Below are positions 7,194 to 11,067 of a DNA stretch of 11,067 nucleotides, piece by piece (the first letter of the stretch is position 1; every line of letters begins with the position of its first letter). The position numbers and the translations under genes were made by a program. The notes under the pieces are model-generated. The model worked only from the letters and a program-made list of their open reading frames with translations. It did no database searches and was not told where the DNA came from. Source of the stretch: JBGPGW01 sp046349515 (GTDB lineage Bacteria; Pseudomonadota; Alphaproteobacteria; CADEGL01); contig JAXMCE010000031.1 in NCBI GenBank assembly GCA_046349515.1, positions 1 through 11,067 of the forward strand, written 5' to 3'.

Positions 7194-7208
7194 CCGGCCT
7201 CAGGCCGG
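7194..7208 (-). terminator. Inverted repeat enclosing the GMC stop codon, possible weak terminator
   Basis: CCGGCC and GGCCGG flank the TGA stop codon of the GMC gene, so the stop itself forms the 3-base loop of a 6-bp stem. No T run follows on the minus strand. It could mark the 3' end of the copC-copD-GMC transcript or slow ribosome release. In GC-rich DNA such a short palindrome may also be chance. Confidence 0.25.
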
Positions 7209-8936
7209 CGTGTTGCCAAGGATCATGTCGGACGCCTTCTCGGCGATCATGATCGTCGGGATGTTGGTGTTGGCGGTGGGGATCGTCGGCATGATGGAGG
7301 CGTCGACCACGCGCAGCCCCTCGATGCCGCGCACGCGGCAGGCGGGATCGAGGACGGCGAGCGAATCGTCCTTGGCGCCCATGCGGCACGTGCCGCTCGA
7401 ATGCCAGCCGCCATAAACCTTTTCATGCACCCAGGCTTCGAGCGCGCGCTCGTCCTTGACCATGTCGTGGATGTCGTAGCCGGGGCTGACCTGGTTCTCC
7501 ATCATCCAGCGCCGCGTCGCTCCGCTCGCATCCATGAGGCAGGCGCCGGCCGCGGTCCTGATCCAGTTGGCCGGAGAGACGATGGCGATGTCGCGCGTGC
7601 GCTCGGAATAGGCCGTGGGGAAGATCGTGGTCGTCACGGCGCGGACGGGGGGAGTGGTGAGGAGACCGTGGAGGACTCGCATGGCCTCGACCATGCGCTC
7701 GGCATCGCGCCGGTCCGCAAGGAAGTTGAAGTGGACGATGGGCTCGTCCTCCGGATTTGCCGAGCGCAGCTCGACGAAGCCACGCGAGTAAGATTTGTTG
7801 CAGGCGCAGACGAGGGAGCCGAGCGTGCGCCCCAAGGGATGCCAGCCTGCGCGATTGACCGCGATCACGTGCATGTCGCCGGGCGTGCCGCCGGGCCGCT
7901 TCGAGGAGTAGCGCCACCCGATGAGGATGTGCCGGCCCATGCTGCGCGGCTGCCGCGCCCCGCGCGCGAGATGCGCGGCCATCGCGATCGTCGGATGCTC
8001 CATGAGGTTGCGGCCGACGCCCGGCAGGTCGTGAAGGACGGCGACGCCGCGCGATTTGAGGTGGGCGGCGGGTCCGATGCCCGCGCGCATGAGGATGGCG
8101 GGCGAATGGAGCGCGCCCGCGGCGAGGATGACCTCCTCGGCGTCGTAGCGGCTTTCCGCGCCGTCCTTCCTCACGCGGACGCCCACGGCGCGCCGTCCTT
8201 CGAGGAGGAGCGCGCTGACGGTCGCGCCTGCGAGGATGCGGAGGTTCGGGCGCGCCCGCGTCGCCGCGTCGAGATAGGCGATCGCCGTCGACACGCGGCG
8301 GTCGTTCTCGTTCGTGATCGGCATGGGGAACCAGCCGTCGGTGAAGACTCCGTTGTGGTCGTCGAAATAGGGCACGCCCTGGCCGCGCAAGCCTTGGGCC
8401 ACCGCGCGGGTGAAGCCGGGCCAGTGTGCCTCGAAGACACGCCGGATGGGGATGCGTCCCGTCTGGCCGTGGAGCGGTCCGCCGCAATCGAGGTCGCGCT
8501 CGAGCTTGATGAAGTAGGGAAGGCAGTCGGCGAAGGTCCAGCCGGCGGCGCCGTGCGTCGCCCACTCGTCGTAGTCCTGCGGCAGGCCGCGGATCGCGAA
8601 CATGCCGTTGATCGAGGAACCCCCGCCCATGATCTTGGCCTGCTCGTAGCGGCGCGGCGCAAAGGTCTCGTTGCGGTCGATCCGTTCGTGGAAGACGCGA
8701 AGGTTCCGCCAATGGAACCGCGGATCGAAATAGGCGACCCCTGGATAGCTGTCGAGCACGCTCGGCGGGACGCGGTCCGGCGGGGTGTCCGGCCCCGCCT
8801 CGATCAGGAGAACGCGATGCCGCCCGGATTGCGACAGGCGATGGGCAAGCACCGCGCCTGCGGAGCCGCCGCCCACGATGATGAAGTCATAGCGCTCCAT
8901 CGCGCCATCTTGCGCGAGAGCGCGATCCGAGGCCAT
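7200..8936 (-). CDS. GMC-family FAD-dependent alcohol oxidoreductase (choline dehydrogenase-like)
   Basis: From the start chosen here the protein has 578 residues, typical for bacterial GMC oxidoreductases. The FAD-binding motif VGGGSAG is at 21-27, with the ribose-binding Glu46 in LLIEAG. MGGGSS (103-108) and GALHSPAILMRAGIG (274-288) are the two GMC signatures. His512 in WHSSGTCRMG and Asn556 in the TANTN stretch, 44 residues later, fit the catalytic pair. Family members oxidise primary alcohols such as choline, polyethylene glycols and 3-hydroxypropionate (DddA); the substrate here is unknown. No signal peptide is seen, so it is probably cytoplasmic. The start at 8936 overlaps the copD stop as TGATG, which suggests translational coupling. 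Met13 at 8900, just before ERYDFIIVGGG, is the alternative and gives 566 residues. A 147-base gap separates it from the M24 gene downstream. Confidence 0.94.
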   Translation of the reverse strand: MASDRALAQDGAMERYDFIIVGGGSAGAVLAHRLSQSGRHRVLLIEAGPDTPPDRVPPSVLDSYPGVAYFDPRFHWRNLRVFHERIDRNETFAPRRYEQAKIMGGGSSINGMFAIRGLPQDYDEWATHGAAGWTFADCLPYFIKLERDLDCGGPLHGQTGRIPIRRVFEAHWPGFTRAVAQGLRGQGVPYFDDHNGVFTDGWFPMPITNENDRRVSTAIAYLDAATRARPNLRILAGATVSALLLEGRRAVGVRVRKDGAESRYDAEEVILAAGALHSPAILMRAGIGPAAHLKSRGVAVLHDLPGVGRNLMEHPTIAMAAHLARGARQPRSMGRHILIGWRYSSKRPGGTPGDMHVIAVNRAGWHPLGRTLGSLVCACNKSYSRGFVELRSANPEDEPIVHFNFLADRRDAERMVEAMRVLHGLLTTPPVRAVTTTIFPTAYSERTRDIAIVSPANWIRTAAGACLMDASGATRRWMMENQVSPGYDIHDMVKDERALEAWVHEKVYGGWHSSGTCRMGAKDDSLAVLDPACRVRGIEGLRVVDASIMPTIPTANTNIPTIMIAEKASDMILGNTPA

Positions 8937-10570
8937 CAGGACGTCTCGCGATAGGTGAGAAGCAGGAGACCTACCAGCATGAAGCAGATCGGCCAGACCG
9001 TCGCCGGAATCGCGCGCGCGGATGGCGGAAGGCGCAATTCGAGCCAGCGCGCGATCGCGGCCGCGAGACCGAGAAGGGCGAGCGGCACGTGCGTCCATTC
9101 GATGAGGAGCTCGAGTTTCGGATTGCCGACCGAGTGGGAATGGAGAAGGAGCAGGCCCGCGCCGAGGCCGCTGGCCACGGGAAAGACGAGGGCGAGGCGT
9201 TGCGACGTGATGCGCCCGGTGCGCACCGCCCATTCGAACACGCCGAAGACCGCCAGCAGCGGCACGACGAGCCGGTGCTGGGTGATCTCGCTGTTCTTGA
9301 ATCCCTCCGCGAACGGGATGGGACCGATCGGCCAGTTCTCCGGATCCGCGAAGATGAAGATCGCGACCGCGAGCGGCACGAAGAGAAGCGGCCAGTGCCG
9401 GCCCCACGGAAAGTGCCCCGTCCGTTCGAGGAGGGCGAGAAATCCGATGATGAAAACGAACACACCGGACCAGTTGTGGTTGAACTCGGACCACAGCACA
9501 TCGAGCGTGGCGTCCTTGCGGCCGGAATCGATGACGTCGCCCGCGGCGATGAGGCGCGCTGCCTCGCGGACGCCGATGATCGAGCGCTGGCCGGTCGGCA
9601 GGTCGACGAGGATGGGGCCATCGAGGCTCGGCCAGCGCGGCGTCAGGCGTTGGATGACCTCGGCGGCCGTCGGCCGGTCGAGGCGCAAATCGGTCGCCGG
9701 CGGGAGCGAGGTGAGCGACGCCGCCGTGAACAGGACGGCGAGGCCGATTCCCACTTCGGCCTCGGCAAAGCGGCGGAAGCGCACGCTCGGCACGGTGGGA
9801 TCGGCGCGCAAGCGCTCGACGGTGCGGAAGTTGGCGGCCCCGAACGCCAGCAGCACGCCGAAGAGAGCGACCTTGGTCGAGACCATGAGGCCATAGGCCG
9901 TGCCGTAGAGAGCCGCGACCGAATCGATGTAGGCGAAGCCCATGACGACGCCTGCGAGCGCGAGCGCCGCGACCGCCGCCATCGCCATGAGCGAGAAGCG
10001 CTTGCCGATCAGCCGGGTCGTGACGCCGTCGGGATAGCGTGCGAGCGCCATGAGGAGATAAGGAATGCCGCCAATCCACGACGCGGCTGCCGCCTCATGG
10101 AGCGCATCCGCCGCGAGGAGAAGCGCGCGCCCGTGGAGTTGTGCCGCGGCGTGGCTCGTGGCCGCCGAGCCGGCGATGACGATTGCGGCCAAGCCTGCGA
10201 GCAGGAAGGGCCGGCTCGGCCGGCCGAGGACCGCGAGCGCGAGATAGGCGAACACGCTCGTGAGACCCGCCACCACGAAGCTCGCGTCGAGGAGCGCCGC
10301 CCGCTCGACCTCTGCCGATTCAACGAGGATCTCGGACGTCAGCCAGAGACTCGCAATGATGGCGGCGGCGGCGGCCAGGGCCGCGCCCCGCATCACGCGA
10401 TTGCATGCGCGAAGGAGGTCCGGGCCGCTTGTGCCGAGCTGCGGCAGCGCCGGCGCCGCGATGGCGACGTGAAACACGACGCCGCCGACGACCGCCATCT
10501 CCGCCACGAGAACGATGCCGCGGAGGACGACGGCGAGAAACCCGGCGACGTCGAAATAGGCGGTCAGCAC
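8936..10570 (-). CDS. copD: CopD-family copper transport/resistance membrane protein
   Basis: The 544-residue integral membrane protein begins with GTG, 7 bases after the copC stop. The N-terminal half (about 10-290) is the CopD domain with about eight membrane segments. It contains the hallmark stretch with His158 followed by SWIGG at 164-168, plus His140 and His146 as possible copper ligands. A soluble stretch of about 75 residues (290-365) follows. A second membrane block (about 366-540) has roughly six further segments with His365, His392, His432, the pair His477/His479 and His494. CopD is thought to move copper across the inner membrane, working with periplasmic CopC. This long two-part form is about twice the basic CopD domain; I recall similar long versions in other proteobacteria. 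Its stop overlaps the GMC start by one base. Transport direction cannot be read from sequence. Confidence 0.92.
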   Translation of the reverse strand: MLTAYFDVAGFLAVVLRGIVLVAEMAVVGGVVFHVAIAAPALPQLGTSGPDLLRACNRVMRGAALAAAAAIIASLWLTSEILVESAEVERAALLDASFVVAGLTSVFAYLALAVLGRPSRPFLLAGLAAIVIAGSAATSHAAAQLHGRALLLAADALHEAAAASWIGGIPYLLMALARYPDGVTTRLIGKRFSLMAMAAVAALALAGVVMGFAYIDSVAALYGTAYGLMVSTKVALFGVLLAFGAANFRTVERLRADPTVPSVRFRRFAEAEVGIGLAVLFTAASLTSLPPATDLRLDRPTAAEVIQRLTPRWPSLDGPILVDLPTGQRSIIGVREAARLIAAGDVIDSGRKDATLDVLWSEFNHNWSGVFVFIIGFLALLERTGHFPWGRHWPLLFVPLAVAIFIFADPENWPIGPIPFAEGFKNSEITQHRLVVPLLAVFGVFEWAVRTGRITSQRLALVFPVASGLGAGLLLLHSHSVGNPKLELLIEWTHVPLALLGLAAAIARWLELRLPPSARAIPATVWPICFMLVGLLLLTYRETS

Positions 10571-10577
10571 GGGACGC

Positions 10578-10967
10578 TCAAGGGGCCGAGATTTGGAACG
10601 GGACTTCCCCGCGCGTGATGTGTCCGTCGACCGACAGCACTTGCCAGCGCAGGCGATAGGCGCCGGGCGAGAGGCCCTGGAGCGCCGCGGTGAGGCTGTC
10701 TGCCGGCGAGTCGGGCGCGATCGCGATGCGCTTCGTTGCGCCGTCGGGGCCGATCAGCGTGAGGCGCGAGCGCGCATGGTCGATGCGGCCGTTGTAGCGG
10801 AGCGAAAGCGTGAGATCGGGGCCTGCGACGATGGCGCCTGGAGCCGGCTTGGCTTCGAGGACGATGGCATGCGCGAGCGCCTGCGTCGCGCCGAGCGCGA
10901 TCGAGGCCGCGAGCACGACAGCTTGCACCAGTCGACGTCCCATCATTACCTGTCCCGTTTTGCTCAT
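10578..10967 (-). CDS. copC: CopC-family periplasmic copper-binding protein
   Basis: The product has 129 residues. An N-terminal signal peptide ends at ALA-32, so the mature protein begins with His33 (HAIVLEAKP), as expected for CopC proteins where the N-terminal His is a Cu(II) ligand. The remaining Cu(II) ligands would be Asp114 and His116 in VDGHITRG. The mature domain of about 97 residues is a small beta-barrel. The Met-rich Cu(I) site of plasmid-borne CopC is absent, so this is probably a Cu(II)-only type. The longest start is given. Met8 at 10946 is a good alternative, because GGGA lies 6 bases before it, while little resembling a ribosome-binding site precedes the first ATG. It is the first gene of the copC-copD-GMC group. 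Confidence 0.9.
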   Translation of the reverse strand: MSKTGQVMMGRRLVQAVVLAASIALGATQALAHAIVLEAKPAPGAIVAGPDLTLSLRYNGRIDHARSRLTLIGPDGATKRIAIAPDSPADSLTAALQGLSPGAYRLRWQVLSVDGHITRGEVPFQISAP

Positions 10968-10999
10968 CGTTGAGGGCGGCGCATCATGCCAAAGTCGAC

Positions 11000-11018
11000 T
11001 CCGCTTCGTAAGAGCGGA
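11000..11018. promoter_or_regulatory. Inverted repeat upstream of copC, possible operator
   Basis: TCCGCT (11000-11005) and AGCGGA (11013-11018) form a perfect 6-bp inverted repeat with a 7-base spacer, about 33-51 bases before the copC start. The position fits an operator for a dimeric regulator or a short leader hairpin. I do not recognise it as a known copper-regulator box, and no regulator gene is in the window. The final bases of the window to 11067 hold no gene that I can support. Confidence 0.3.
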
Positions 11019-11067
11019 ATTCGCCCGTGCGGATCACGGCGTTCTCACAACGCGTTTGGTCTTGCCT

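Noticed and set aside
5395..7389. A 664-codon open frame on the minus strand across the hydratase, M24 and GMC genes.
   Set aside because: It lies out of frame in all three real genes and gives a low-complexity Arg/Gly/Pro-rich product with no motifs.
8937..10079. Extension of the GMC frame upstream through copD, giving a 959-residue protein.
   Set aside because: The added part is the copD region in the wrong frame and is Arg-rich. The GMC family begins just before the VGGGSAG motif, and TGATG gives a natural start.
11049..11056. Palindrome AACGCGTT near the window end.
   Set aside because: It is only 8 bases, and such a palindrome is expected by chance in GC-rich DNA. It cannot be tied to a gene because the upstream neighbour is outside the window.

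Overview
The window is GC-rich (roughly two thirds G+C by eye) and is packed with bacterial protein genes. The only gap over 100 bases between genes is 147 bases long. Gene style and content (a large two-part CopD, a CaiD-like hydratase, an NDP-forming acyl-CoA synthetase, and an M24 enzyme resembling the DMSP lyase DddP) suggest an alphaproteobacterium. This is an inference from protein resemblance, not a proven assignment. I see no RNA genes, insertion sequences, CRISPR arrays or phage genes.

Plus strand, 2-2852: the C-terminal part of a thiamine-diphosphate (TPP) enzyme of the acetolactate synthase type is cut by the window start. It is followed by two tandem 252-residue short-chain dehydrogenases (SDRs) that are 81% identical (205 of 252, ungapped hand count). 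The order TPP enzyme, SDR, SDR looks like one transcription unit. A GC-rich hairpin lies between the two SDR genes.

Minus strand, 10967 down to 2859, in transcription order: copC, copD, a GMC-family flavin oxidoreductase, a 147-base gap, the DddP-like M24 enzyme, a CaiD-like enoyl-CoA hydratase, and an NDP-forming acyl-CoA synthetase. copC and copD are 7 bases apart, and copD overlaps the GMC gene as TGATG, so these three look translationally linked. The last three genes are 30 and 15 bases apart and form a second tight group. The two strands converge with only 6 bases between stop codons.

Functionally, the most notable gene is the M24 enzyme. Its six predicted metal ligands, a catalytic-base Asp and an active-site Tyr can all be placed at a constant offset of 30 from the DddP residue numbers as I remember them. 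Its neighbours are enzymes that could handle the product: a CoA synthetase to activate an acid, a hydratase to hydrate an enoyl-CoA, and a GMC alcohol oxidoreductase (the family that includes DddA) plus SDRs to oxidise the resulting alcohol. A catabolic module for DMSP or a related betaine-like compound is a coherent but unproven reading. Carnitine- or crotonobetaine-like chemistry, or an unrelated substrate, remain possible. copC and copD are an ordinary copper-handling pair in an unusual operon with an oxidoreductase.
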